Shown here one piece after another: positions 33,752-45,420 of a DNA stretch of 64,000 bases. The stretch is from Paracamarosporium sp. OC-R06-R3. Lineage: Eukaryota > Ascomycota > Dothideomycetes > Pleosporales > Didymosphaeriaceae. A program made the translations under genes and the position numbers. A model generated the notes under the pieces. It worked only from the letters and a program-made list of their open reading frames with translations. It had not been told where the DNA came from and searched no databases. Numbering within the stretch: position 1 is the first letter of the stretch; each line of letters begins with the position of its first letter. The DNA is taken from NCBI GenBank assembly GCA_019828545.1, contig JACVRA010000457.1:1-64000 (forward strand), written 5' to 3'.

Positions 33752-36550
33752 ATGCCCGCTGCTGCCATGACCATGGCCACCGCCGCCGCATCCCCCGCCG
33801 CCCGCAAGTCGGGCTCCGCGCCCGAGAAGAAGTACAAGTGTCAGTTCTGCAACCGCGCCTTCAGCAGGAGCGAGCATCGCAGCCGGCACGAAAGATCGCG
33901 TAAGTCATTTCTAATATTCTCGCTGGAGCTCCATCTTGATGGCCGACCCAGCCGGGACAATGCGCCGTCAGGCAGGTGATGTCTGAGTGCTCGTGTCCGT
34001 CTCAGTGCGGCACAACACCATGCACGCCGGCTGCGCCACGCGTCCACGTCCACGTCAAAGTCGTTTTTGTGTCTTGTCAGATGTGCGGCATCGTTGTAGT
34101 GACCCGGTTCTGATGAATTGTTGATGCGGAGGTCGCGAATCTGGCGCGTTGCGGGGAAGCTTCTCTGTTGCTAACTACCCCTCACAGACACCAAAGAACG
34201 CCCTTTCAAATGCCACAAATGCCGCAGCACCTTCGTCCGCCGCGATCTCCTACTGCGACACGACCGCACCGTCCACGCAAAAGACGGCGGCGTGCCACTG
34301 ACCAGCGAGGTCAAGCGCCGTACCAACAACAAGACGCAAGAAGAGAATGTCGCGCCAGCCCCTTCTAAAGGCGTCATGGCACATGAATCGGCGACTACTC
34401 TTGAACAAATTGAGGCCAGCAGTGAAGAGATGGTCGATCTAGAAGCGGCGGCCATGCTGATGACCGACTTCCGCCAAAAGGCCATGGCAAGCCAGGAGCC
34501 AGAGATGACTACCGAAGCCTCCAGTGCCGTCATCTCGCCCACTGGCCCTCCGATGATGGAGCCTGCTGTTACCTACCCTACCCCAGGCTCTATGTCTCTG
34601 CCGCAGATGCCTTGGGGAGACTCCATGGTGCCCGAATCGAGGACACACGGCTCTCAAGATACACATCCTGCTTTCAACAGCGCCAGTGCTCTCAGCTCGC
34701 ATCCCCATCAATTGCCGCCGCTGATGGAACGTCAGATGTCAAATTCTAGTCTTCCGCCCACGTTCCAGCCGATGAACAGCTCTGCTGCCGCCGCAGGCCT
34801 AGGGACGCCGGGCGCTCTCTCGCCATATCCTGGTATGCTCGGCCCAGTGTCGCCCGTCGATTATCGCAGATCTCCCGGCCCAAGTCAAGCACTGATGGTT
34901 GCTCGAGCTCCTCAGGTCGAGAACGATGAACAATGCGCGAAGATCGTGGAGAACATCAGGCAGTATGATAGTGAAAACGCTTTGTTGGAGACTTTCCACC
35001 TACCAAGTCTAAACACTATCAACAGGTTGCTCAAGACGTACTTTGACCTCTTCCATCATCATCTGCCGTTCTTGCACCCTGCCACATTCCGGCCAACTGA
35101 AGTTTCAGCCCCGCTGCTCCTCGCGGTTCTCTCAATTGGCGCATTGTACATCTTTGATCAAGATCAGGCGTACATGCTCCATATTGGCTCCAAAGTTCTT
35201 GTCAACCAGTTTTTGCAGAACAAGGAGAATTTCAGTTCTCGCAAATGCCCATTGTGGACGATGCAGAGCACTCTGCTGAACATGATCTTCGCAAGCTGGA
35301 GCGGTGATCCAAAGGGTCTTGAGTGGGCATGCTCTATCAAGAGCCTTCTGGCTAATATGGTTGCCGGAAACCGTTACGAGCTTAAGCTTCGCTCGGAAGC
35401 CCGGGAAAATGCACAGCCAAATCATGAGGAATGGATCGTCGACGAGCAGTGTCGGCGGACGTACTACGCCGTGTACATCTTTTTCGGTCTCATGACCTTG
35501 ACCTACAATCACACACCTGCTATGGGCTTCAACGAATTCGATACTCTAGAGCTCCCATCTTCTGAGTCTCTATGGACCATGGAGGTATCCGACGAGGAAT
35601 CTTGGCGTGAGAGTGTTCTGGCAGCCAAGATCATCACCTTCCGCCAGGCCCACGACAACCTATTTCAAGGAGAACCAGCCCAGTACAGCGCTTTCGCGAC
35701 CCGCGTCATGATCAATGCGTTGTTCTTAGAAGTATGGTACCACAAGCGTAGTCCTGAAGCTTTGCAGGATGTTGTGACCGAGTACAAGTTGAGGCTTGCA
35801 TTGGAGACCTGGGAGAAGTCTCTCGAACTCTGTGAACCCGAGACTGTTGTCGTCCAGCTGAGTGCGCCACATAAAGGCCACCCACTCATCTTTAACGCTA
35901 TGGCTATGTACAGGAACACCCGGACAAGGCTTGTGGTAGATCTGAAGTCTGTACAGGAAGCCCTTCGCTACCATGATTCATACGAGGTTGCTGCAGCCAT
36001 GACCAATGCGCGGGACAAGGTTCAGCGATCGGAAGAAATGATCAAGGTCATTCAAGAATGCTTTGACTGCATCGAAGTCGCAGCTGTTCAAGGCATTCGG
36101 TGGGTTGCACGTACTTCAGCCACTAATTGGAGCATCGAACATCCTCTCACCGGTATGGATCTCATGGTCATTCTCACGCTCTGGTTGTACCGCTTGGAAC
36201 ACGACGAGGAGCCCGCAACCGAAGAAGAACTAGCGATGTACAACAAACTCCAGAACCTGTTTGATGATGACTCTGTGGATGTCTATGGCGCCAAGCTAAG
36301 CTCTACCGTAGCTCGCCTTTGGGGGAGCATGATCGACGAAGTGGTTGTCTGGGGGTAAGTGCTCCACCTGATTCGCATTGAACCAAAGCTAATTATTGCC
36401 AGCATCACCAAGCTAATGGGAGAAGCCTTCAAACTCCACTCACAGGCTCTTGTGGGCTACGAAGACGCCATGTCTGAACGCTCAGGTTCCGCGACACCCT
36501 CAATGGCTGCTGGCGGTGTCCAGGTTCTGGAAATGCAAATGGCTTACTAG
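33752..36550 (+). CDS. C2H2 zinc-finger transcription factor with fungal_trans domain
   Basis: Three exons: 33752-33899, 34188-36354 and 36403-36550; 820 aa. Two adjacent C2H2 fingers lie at residues 28-79: C30, C33, H46, H50 and C58, C61, H74, H79. The 288-nt first intron falls in the codon of H50, so the first finger exists only after splicing. A Ser/Pro/Met-rich linker follows. From about residue 300, segments such as LLKTYFDLFHHHLPFLHPATF and APLLLAVLSIGALYIFDQD show the fungal-specific regulator (fungal_trans) domain usually found with Zn2Cys6 proteins. The last intron (48 nt) joins VVWG to ITKLMGEAF. A nuclear DNA-binding regulator; target genes cannot be inferred. The ATG at 33752 is the first in the leader in frame with the fingers. 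Confidence 0.88.
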
Positions 36551-37498
36551 GCCCGCCAGCGCCCTTATGACTTTTACGATCTTCTATTCTTGTCTCCACT
36601 TTATATTAGACTGTTTGCACATCCCCACCCCTATCATCTCTTAAAGGTTTGGAGCATGGCCTGGAGTTCGGTGTGCTGTCTTCATCTTCGCTGCATGTTG
36701 GTGCGGTGAGTTTTCCTTCTATTTCTGTTGATGGTTTTTTCTTTTTGGATTTCAAGAACGGGTTCAATATGGCGCATGGGGCGGTCTTGGTCCAAATGTA
36801 GACGCAGCTGGGCTCAGGCTTTGCTCTTTTGGGTCATGGGGTCACACTACTAATACCTTTCCTACTTCTACATACCCTCTCTTTGTTTTGGAAATTGCTG
36901 TTGGTGGCTGGCCCCATGCTGCGCTTCTCATTCGTCACGGTTGTGCTGTGACACTCCCGTTAATGTTTTGTTTTGCTGTTCTTCTTTTCTACCATGTTTC
37001 CTCATTTCCTTCGGTCTATTTCCTTATCGCATATACCACTAGCGCTTGATCCATTTGTCTTCGCGGTGGAGCAGAGTTGGATGAAGGCGGGGCAATGGGA
37101 AGTAGAGTATATCCAGGCGTGCTGCAGGCTCTAAATAGTTATGTATAATAGGAAGCATTTGGTGAATTGCTCTGGCATCTGCTTGCCATTCGTGAACTGA
37201 TGAAGATTCGAGCGACGCAATGTGTGTGGAGACAGCTTCGAGAAGTGGCTGCCAAGATATCGAGAATGCCAAGGCGCTAAAACGAGTGCAGCTTCGAAAT
37301 TTCGAAAAAAAAGCTCCCAGTCGTGCGCAGCTCCACCGCCAACCAATACCAAAAGCACGCGTCCGCTCGCAAACACCCTCAGATTCAGTCGCTTCTCTAT
37401 AGGAAGCTACTACCGAGTCTTCAATTGCGACTCGATATCCGGGTTTTTCCATTGTACCGCATCTTAACCGCCAAAAAGCCGCTGCACGGGCACTCACG
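36551..37498. other. Intergenic
   Basis: T-rich 3' region of the zinc-finger gene followed by the NHP2 promoter. A minus-strand open frame at 37039-37797 is an antisense shadow of the lysine-rich NHP2 start. Confidence 0.5.
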
Positions 37499-38240
37499 AT
37501 GGGCAAAGAAGAGAAGAGGGTGAAGGACAAGAAGGAGAAGAAGGAGAAAAAGGAGAAGCGCTCCGAGGTGGACGGCATCAAGAAGTCGAAGAAGGAGAAG
37601 AAGTCCAAGCTCAACGGCGATGTCGCAGACGCACTAGAGAAGGAGCTTGAGAAAGAGCCCGAGGAGAGCATGGTGATGATTGTTGACGAAGTTGGCGATG
37701 CTGCGCCTAGGGATATTCCCGCAAGCGCGTTAGTTCCCATCGCGGAGCCGCTCTGCGAGGACACGAAGGAGGTGAAGAAGGTGCTCAAGACGGTCAAGAA
37801 ATGTAAGCTCCCTTTGCTGAATTACGGTTGAGGCTCAAATATTAAGTATTGTTCTAGCGGCCAAGTCGAAGACCCTGCGCCGTGGCGTCAAGGAAGTCGT
37901 CAAGTTCCTCCGCAAGTCATCCTCCAATGCACCACCCTCGTCCGACATTTCCAACCCTTCCGCCATCGTTGTCATCGCTGCCGACATCTCCCCCATGGAC
38001 GTCATCTCCCACATTCCCGTTCTCTGCGAAGACCACAACGTGCCCTACCTCTTCGTCAAGAGCCGTGCAGAACTCGGTGAGGCGAGCGCCACGAAGAGGC
38101 CTACCAGTGTTGTGCTCGTAGGCAGGGAGAGAGTGAGCAAGAAGAAGGATATCAGCGACGAGGACAAGGCTGAATGGGACGACGCATACGGTACGCTGAG
38201 GGATATCGTGATCAAGGCGAGCAAGACGGTGAGGAAATAG
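37499..38240 (+). CDS. NHP2: H/ACA snoRNP protein NHP2 (L7Ae family)
   Basis: Two exons, 37499-37802 and 37858-38240, 55-nt intron; 228 aa. The first 60 residues are Lys/Glu-rich (MGKEEKRVKDKKEKKEKKEK), a likely nucleolar signal and extended compared with yeast Nhp2. The L7Ae/Nhp2 RNA-binding domain follows: KTLRRGVKEVVKFLRK, IVVIAADISPMDVISHIPVL, CEDHNVPYLFVKSRAELGEA. These are hallmark Nhp2 segments, including the kink-turn-binding region. The protein binds H/ACA guide RNAs with Cbf5, Gar1 and Nop10 for pseudouridylation of rRNA. The splice restores KKSAKSKTLRRGV; without it the frame stops after 110 codons. Close spacing with eL22 places two ribosome-biogenesis genes side by side in convergent orientation. 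Confidence 0.93.
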
Positions 38241-39211
38241 GGTACAAGCATTATTCTTGTATATCTTCAGGGTGATCCGTTCTGTGAAATGATGGTGGGC
38301 GTTTGGCGTTTCATCGGCCCAAGGGCTTTTCGGGTACGAAACCTGGTTTTCTCGACGGCATAGTACGAAGGCTCGAATCTAGCATGCGACCCGTGTCAGT
38401 CGACGAAGTGTTGTGGCAGTAAGAATTGTGTGGACATTTAAGAGCACATGAAAATAGCAATACTTCAAAACCCTGTCACCGGAACTGTGAATTCATTTCA
38501 TCCCTGCTCAGACTAATTCTCTTATTATCTTATGATATCTTCACAGGTCATATGCTTATCTATATAAACAAAGCTACGAGCTGTTGCGACCAGACTCATA
38601 CTAGTCCTCCGGAAGGTCTACAACCTTGATAATGCGTTTCTGGATCTATTTCTGCATCACGTAGCCTAGGTTAGTCCGCTATGTAAAAGACAACCACAGC
38701 AAATATATACAATAAGTTTTGCTGCCCAAGGTACGAGAACGCTTATGCACACAGAAAATTCTGAGGACACATTCTCATCTAGCAAATAGACTGAGCGCAT
38801 GGAACCGACAAAGCATTCCAAGCGAATTGAAATCTCCGCTCAGTGTTGACATCAGTGGAGCGCGCAGGACATAGCTTCATTGTTTAAACGATTCACTTCT
38901 GTCGAGCACAGCAACTATGCAGCAAGCGGAGTGAAGCTTGGGTAGAGTCAATGTACAGCTGCAAGGAGCGCGATGGGTATACGTTGTGCTTTAGATGGAA
39001 AAGTGAAATGACTTTGGCGAATTGCCCTCTTTCCAACAGATAACACGGTACCATGCACAATTTTCACACACGAAAAATTCGAGTTTGAGGGCCACGGCAA
39101 ATTCAATTGCATCGCTCTATATACCCTCTTATGATACCATCGCCCATACCCATTTTGAAGCAATAGACTCCATGCACATGCAGATCATATCGCGTATCAA
39201 AGTCGTGGTAT
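38241..39211. other. Intergenic between convergent NHP2 and eL22
   Basis: AT-richer than its neighbours; no coding or RNA gene recognised. Confidence 0.5.
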
Positions 39212-39735
39212 TTAGTCCTCGTCCTCGTCGGCCTCGTCGTTGACGACGTTGAAGAAGCGGAGCTCGTAGACACCCTTGGAGGTGGAAACGACGCGGAGCC
39301 AGTCACGGAGCTGCTGCTTCTTGAGGAACTTCTTGGTGCTACAGCTGCATTAGTACAAGGCAGGCTTGAACGGGGAAATTGGTATACGTACAGGTACTTC
39401 AAGTAGCGGCCGGAGAACTCCTGGTGGGCAATGACCTCGATCTTGCCGTCACCCTGCTGGGAGATCTGGATGGTCTCGCCAAGGTTGCCGGTGCGGCCCT
39501 CAACCTTGATGCGGTCGTGAAGGAACTTCTCGAAGGCCTGGATGTCGAAGATCTTGTCGTTGACGGGCTGCGAGCAGTTGATGATGAACTTCTTGGTGAT
39601 CTTCTGGCCCTTCTTCGCGGCGGCACCGCCGGTTGCGCGCTTCTACATTGTGTACTTTAGCCTACTGTTCTGTGCAAGGGAGCGCTGCGCTCAACCAAGC
39701 GGACAGCAAAGCGGTGTACGTACTGTTGCTGGCAT
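39212..39735 (-). CDS. RPL22: 60S ribosomal protein eL22
   Basis: Three exons: 39735-39724 (12 nt, MPAT), 39642-39392 and 39338-39212; introns of 81 and 53 nt; 129 aa. The sequence [39 protein letters not shown] and [20 protein letters not shown] is that of eL22, and the acidic end (NDEADEDED) is also usual. The tiny first exon with an intron right after the start codon region is common in fungal ribosomal protein genes. The acceptor ...AATGTAG before AAGCGCGC is clear. Other translations of this region are out-of-frame Arg/Ser-rich shadows. The product sits on the solvent face of the large subunit. Confidence 0.92.
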
Positions 39736-39932
39736 TGTGAATGAGAGGATGGGTAATACGCAAAGAAGTGGTTATCCTGCGCTGGGCGTGTAGTGTAAAC
39801 TTTTAGGTCGTCGAAAAGTTCGCGGTCGCTTAGCTTTGTGGGCGATTATGTAATTTCACGCCAAGATTTGGTGCGCTTTGGTTGGCTGGCAATCAACAGG
39901 TACAGATGAATTCTACGAAACTCATTGACTGT

Positions 39933-39997
39933 TCAGTCACAGCGCTGAGGACACTTAGGCTGAATAGTCAGCGAAAATGATGTTCTTCGTACAACCG
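39933..39997 (+). repeat. Diverged direct repeat, copy 1
   Basis: About 65 bases centred on CAGTCACAGCGCTGAGG and AATAGTCAGCGAAAA align with 42005-42068 at roughly 80% identity by eye. Many differences are C/T or G/A. Confidence 0.6.
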
Positions 39998-40922
39998 GGA
40001 AGATAGAAACCTGTTAACCGACCGCCTCCCTTACTTCGTCTGCGTTGGCACTCCGTGTTTTGGAGTGATGTCCCGCATATAATCCAATCAGAAGGTTCAA
40101 TGTTAGCGTCGGGACCGCTTCGTCATCTCTTGTAGACGAACAAAGGGAGCGAAGTAGGAAGTTCAATGAAAGTGACCACACCGTCTTTATTAGATGTCAC
40201 CCGTTCTTTCGTTCACTCGTGATTGACCGATGTAAATCGGGCCTCGAGGATATCACCTGCTCTGTCATGCTGCTATTTGTGTTCGATGCGTCGGTTTACG
40301 TGTGCATAGACCCCTGCATCGAGCAAACGAATGAATTGCTGACACCATCTAACCAGCTAGAAGGACCACTGTCAGCTAGGGAATCACGCATGAAAAATCG
40401 CTGGAGAAGTGAACGCAAAAACCATGGATCTATGTAGCTCCGAGCCACTAAGGTCATCTCTTGATGTAATAAATAGCCCACAGCAAGACAGTCGGCTGCT
40501 TTGAGAAGATGGCGACTCCGAGTCATATCAAGACCTATTTACTACATGTTGGCCGTTTTTCGGTAGGCTTGTCTTCAAGGTCCCGACGGGAGTCCATGCT
40601 CAGCCTCCTGCAGCACGGTTAAGCGCCACTCCAGCCCACTTCGACAACGGCTATTGTTCATTCCGTGACGCCCCAACAATAAAATTAGAAGCGAACGAAT
40701 AGAAACTCGGATTATGCCAGCTAATTTCCTTTCGTCTTGCGTCTTCCTAAAGGAGGAGAGCTGTGGCTTATGTACCTATTCCCGCACTACGTCCAAGCCG
40801 GATTTAGCAATTCCCGTGGGGCGCAAACGTTTTCTTTCAACAACACCGAAATATCTTTGCTTATGAATGGTTTCGGATGGCGCACGATGCTCCTTACTTT
40901 TTGAAAGGTGATTTGATAGCAA

Positions 40923-40930
40923 TATATAAG
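40923..40930 (+). promoter_or_regulatory. TATA box of the cupredoxin gene
   Basis: TATATAAG, 116 bases before the ATG at 41046. Sequence and distance fit a core promoter. Confidence 0.4.
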
Positions 40931-41045
40931 AGGCTTCGACTTCCTTTGGGACGACCCCAGGCCAGATTCGTCTTTAGATCCTTACTTCCATCTTCCGGAA
41001 TCGTTTCTTTACTTTTTGCCCTTTTCTTTGGTACATTCTTCAAAG

Positions 41046-41790
41046 ATGGTTTCCACCTCGTTTGTTGCCGCTGCGCTGGGTGCTCTCCCTATGGTGTTTG
41101 CAAACTACCCCATTGCCAACGGAACTGCGACCTCAATTGCCTATCCGACCGGTACAGGCAGCGCTACCCCTTCTACTCAAACTGTATCAGTTGGTAAAGA
41201 TGGCCTCGTATTCACGCCCGACACCATCCACGCGAAAACCGGCGACGAGATCGTCTTTGAGTTCTACCCGAAGAACCATGCAGTCGTCCAGGCCGACTTC
41301 AACAACCCTTGTAACCCTAGTGCAGATGGCCAGGGTATCTTTTCTGGCTTCATCCCCAGCGCAGCTGGTCGTGCTGTCAGTATTCATCTTCATACTTACA
41401 TGTTGGAAAAGACAAACAGCTAACAGTTGTGTAAAGAACAAGACATTCACCATCAAAGTTGAAGACCAAAAGCCGATCTGGCTCTACTGCCCCCAGAACA
41501 ACCCGAGACCACATTGCGCTTCTGGAATGGTGGCCGTGATCAACCCACCTCAGAATTCACCCAACACTCTCGACGCGTTCAGGTCGGCTGCGGCACAGAC
41601 GGGCAATGCCACTGCGCCATCCACCGGTCCTTCTGGGGGTCAAATCACAACTCCTGGAGCTCCCAGTGCACCAGGCGATGCGCCGGCTCCGAGCGGTACT
41701 TCACCTATTGAGTCCCCTGGTGCTGGATCGTCACTTACTGTTAACGGAGTTCTGGGAATGGCGGCCTTGCTTGCTGGTCTAGTGTTGTAG
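41046..41790 (+). CDS. GPI-anchored cupredoxin-like secreted protein
   Basis: Two exons, 41046-41375 and 41437-41790; 61-nt intron with GCTAAC branch point; 227 aa. A signal peptide (MVSTSFVAAALGALPMVFA) is followed by a plastocyanin-like fold: VSVGKDGLVFTPDTIHAKTG, DEIVFEFYPKNHAVVQADF, NPC and, after the splice, KPIWLYCPQNNPRPHCASGM. The H, C and M positions resemble a type-1 copper site, as in the fungal 'extracellular serine-rich' cupredoxins, but whether copper is bound is unknown. A Pro/Ser/Gly-rich spacer and a hydrophobic end (GVLGMAALLAGLVL) fit a GPI anchor. Surface location is likely; the substrate is unknown. Confidence 0.87.
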
Positions 41791-42004
41791 ATAATTGGTC
41801 CTCTTCCTACTGGCAATGGATGCCCCTTAAGTAATCATGGAGTCGGAGTCGGGCTTGGGTTTGATTGTGCTTGAACAGGCTTGATGGTCTGTACACTAGT
41901 TAATTGTCTTGAACTACGTAACCTTGTATGATACTCGTCGGATCATGTCTGAATTGTTCAATGCTTTTGTGACCCATATGAACTTACGAAGGAGCTCGTT
42001 TTTA

Positions 42005-42068
42005 TTGATTATTCGGTCACAGAGCCGAGGCCACTCAGGCCGTATAGTCAACGAAAACGAGCTCCTTA
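42005..42068 (+). repeat. Diverged direct repeat, copy 2
   Basis: Matches 39933-39997 in the same orientation (core CGGTCACAGAGCCGAGG and ATAGTCAACGAAAA). The two copies flank the cupredoxin gene. Confidence 0.6.
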
Positions 42069-43142
42069 TGTCTATTTCTTGTCAGTCAGCCAACCGTGAC
42101 AAAGCGTATGAAAAAAAAGACGTTGAAACTCCTAAGCTTTACCGAGAGAAATGGAAAAAATTCTTGATGGAAAGTAAAAAGTGTTGGTAGACCGTCAGCT
42201 CGGGAACCAGGAGCTGAGAAGAAACCATAATGTGGAGGCACACTAGCTTCCTCCATCTTAGCGTCATCTCATCCAATCTATTCCCATCGCGATTGTCGAC
42301 CAACTTTCTCACGGGAATGATTCCTGATAAGCGACGAACGTATCGTACATCTTAGAGTTCTAGAGCCTTGGGAAAAAAACTTGAAAACATCTTTTTACGA
42401 CCATTCATAACCGATATCATAAACTGCGGCTGCTGTGTGCTGTTTTAAGAATATGCCGCCTGTAAGACTATCGACTGACATCTACAGTTGGATGCCTTTA
42501 CTGCGCAAATTAAATTCATCCCACCTTGAGCGCTACGATATGCTCAGCCTCATTTGATCTGCACTGCGGCTCCCATCGCGATCAGCGGTCCTTTCCGTTT
42601 CAAGAGAAGTGTCTATCCGGTCAATATACCCGGATCTCTTCATTGCGGCTCCACAGCCCAACATTACAGAGCACGCTACCCAACTCCTATTTTCTGCCCC
42701 CTTCTTCTACATTCCACCGAGTCAAACCAGTATCCTGTTTCGTTGTCCAGATTGTTCTGCTTATCCACTGCAACCCACCCTCAAATATATAACTCTCCAT
42801 CATTCGGTCATGCCGCATGATCTATATGAAGCTCATATTAAGCATCTGGGGTACAGCAAAGCTTAACCGCCCGGACCAAATCCGTTCGGCATGTTGATGA
42901 CCGGTAGCCACTGGGGTTCGACCAACCATCACGCGCATCTTGTGGATCCCACGACCTCCTTAGGACTCGCCGGCCCGGGATCGCGATAGTTCTATACGAC
43001 CTCTCAATATCTGACCACTATCGCATCTATCTGTGGATGGCCACTAAATCGACTTCTGGGCTATTGCGAGCACATGATGAAGGATTGGGTGGCAATATGA
43101 TATTGCTAGGAGACGGTTAGTCGATGTGTAGGGTGAGAGGAG

Positions 43143-43148
43143 TATAAA
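43143..43148 (+). promoter_or_regulatory. TATA box of the AA9 gene
   Basis: TATAAA in GAGTATAAAGGG, 71 bases before the ATG at 43219. Confidence 0.5.
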
Positions 43149-43218
43149 GGGTATGTGACCGCACACCGTCTTGGTTGTGCCGCCTCGTATCTCTAGTGTG
43201 CCCTACATTTAAGTCAAG

Positions 43219-44162
43219 ATGTTGTTCTCTAGCGCTGTCACTGCTGTCGCTCTTCTCGCCGCCCAGGCTTCCGCCCACGGTGCTGTTACCAGCTACGTGA
43301 TCGATGGCACAACCTATCCTGGGTACGAGGGCTTCGCTCCCGCCACCAGCCCCAAGACCATTCAACGACAATGGCCCGACTACAACCCCACTATGACCGT
43401 CACCGACAAGAAGGTCATGTGCAATGGTGGCACCTCGGCAGACCTCAGTGCTCCAGTGAAGGCTGGAGGCAAAGTCAAGGCCGTCTGGAAACAGTGGACT
43501 CACGCTCAAGGACCCGTCATGGTCTGGATGTACAAGTGCGCTGGTGACTTCAAGTCGTGCGATGGATCAGGCAAGAAGTGGTTCAAGGTGGGACATGTCC
43601 TGGTTGGCGCCGCGCAGAAACATCGAGCGCTAACATGGAACAGATCGATGAGAAGGGAATGACCGCTCCACCTCTCTCTGGAACCGCGTGGGGCACTAAC
43701 GACGTGTTGAAGAATCTCTATTGGGGTAAGTAATGTCAGGATACAAAGTGGGTGCTCGTGGTGGCGGTTGTCCGAAACTCGCAGACCTTCCACCTGTGTC
43801 TGAAGTTTTTAGACATCGACAGCCAGCTAAGACACCTACTTCCAAACAATCCTTTGATTTCTGAACATTAAACTGACTTTGCCTCCCCGCCTTTAGAATC
43901 GACCATCCCCAGCTCCCTTGCGCCCGGCAACTATCTCATCCGTCACGAGCTCCTTGCTCTCCACCAAGCCAACACACCTCAGTTCTACGCTGAGTGTGCT
44001 CAGCTCCAGGTTACTGGCAGCGGTTCCGGCCAGCCTAGCGGTGACTACCTCGCCACCATTCCCGGCTATGCGCCCCAGAGCGACCCTGGAATCACAGTTG
44101 ACACATACGGAAGCAAGGCCACGACTTACACTCCCCCTGGACCCAAGGTTTGGAGTGGTTAG
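43219..44162 (+). CDS. AA9 lytic polysaccharide monooxygenase
   Basis: Three exons: 43219-43587, 43644-43725 and 43897-44162; 238 aa. Signal cleavage after AQASA leaves an N-terminal histidine (H20 of the precursor), the first copper ligand of the histidine brace. H95 in WTHAQGPVMVW is the second ligand. Second-sphere H167 and Q179, and the axial Y181 (PQFYAECAQL), are also present. The enzyme oxidatively cleaves cellulose or related glucans outside the cell. No C-terminal CBM1 or anchor is present; the protein ends TPPGPKVWSG. The splice at 43725/43897 rebuilds NLYWESTIPSSLAPGNYLIRHE, which is diagnostic. Inference: a plant-biomass or plant-infecting lifestyle. Confidence 0.95.
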
Positions 44163-45420
44163 ACGGATAAAGAAGACTGGCTTCATCGCTTATCAACTTC
44201 TCAAGTGCATATATTCATTAGTGTGTTCCAACAACAGACTCTGTATCTCCAGATTTTGGGTTGCATTTTCTTTCATATAAGTCATATAGCGGACGAACCA
44301 ATCTGATAAGAGTTTGTGTCCTTCGAATTCCTAAATGAAGCATGACTTTATATGCAGTTCTGTGTGGGTATACTTAGGTGAAGTTTGTTTGAACATTAGC
44401 CCGCGATAATTGTAGTCACGATTGACGTGCGCCGACGAAACTGCTGCTCTAGTCGAGGATATACTTTAATGTTAATGATGTAGCCCTTGCTGAGGCCTGT
44501 TCTTCAGAAGCGTAACAGGAGTAAGCACGCCCACTCAGTAATCGTTCGCAGGGCGGTGCAGGCAATTAACTCCGACCCCACTCAAACCTCCGGAGACAAA
44601 CGCTAACACTTCCCGCAGTGAGTTATCGGTTGGTCAATTTCCGCGGTCGAAATTGGATGATGTATTCAAACGCATTGCTTCCTGCACCTCATCCTCTGCA
44701 TCGCATTGCCTAGCAGATGGCGTCGTGAACAGCATATAGTGGAATCAGCAGGCAAACGTGTCCTCCATATACGCTGCTTCGTCCTTGAAGACGTCACCGA
44801 TCAGGATCATTAGGAGTAACGAGGGGCTGCAAAGGCCGTCTGCGAATGGCGCACGCGAGCGAGGGGCTTGAAGCTGAGGTGGGCATCCTGAAACATGGAG
44901 CTGTGCGACAAGTCCGCTCATCCAACAGCCGAACACGACATAAGCCCGGCACTGGTATGCAGCAGCACTGCCTTAGACTTGCATCTTGCCCACCAACATT
45001 TTTTCCCCGGCCTCTTTCTTTCTCATATCTATTCTTCCTCTTGCCTGGACATAATCTCTCGTCTTCGCCGTTCTAAACCTGTTACGCGCCCACCGTGCCG
45101 CGCATGTACTTTAGCCGCACTAGTACCGCCTGATCGCCCCCAAGTTGAAACACTACACGGAACCGCACCGCAGCGCATCGCGAATTTATTGTTGAAATAG
45201 CAGCTCCCAACGTCTATCCCCACACCGAGCGCTTAGATTCCACGGCGCAGCTACGGCGCAGCAGCGCTCGCAATTTTCCTTTCCCTTCACCAATCTTGTC
45301 TTATCAATATATCTATCGAGCTGGGCTCGCCTCCTTTCGAGATGCACTCCTTCATTCTTGAGTTCTACGCCCTTGTGTTTTTAGCATATGTTTTCTTTTC
45401 CATCATCAAGGTCACAAAAG
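44163..45420. other. Intergenic
   Basis: No gene recognised. A frame at 45342 overlaps the next gene's start in another register and is not supported. Confidence 0.5.

Larger units (their letters stand above)
39736..41045. other. Intergenic with a diverged repeat
   Basis: Contains one copy of the repeat described at 39933-39997 and the cupredoxin promoter. No gene recognised. Confidence 0.5.
41791..43218. other. Intergenic with repeat copy 2
   Basis: AT-rich in the first half. Open frames around 42.5-42.9 kb overlap in all three registers and resemble nothing. Confidence 0.5.

Noticed and set aside
37039..37797. 252-codon minus-strand frame, Ser/Phe-rich
   Set aside because: Antisense shadow of the lysine-rich NHP2 coding sequence.
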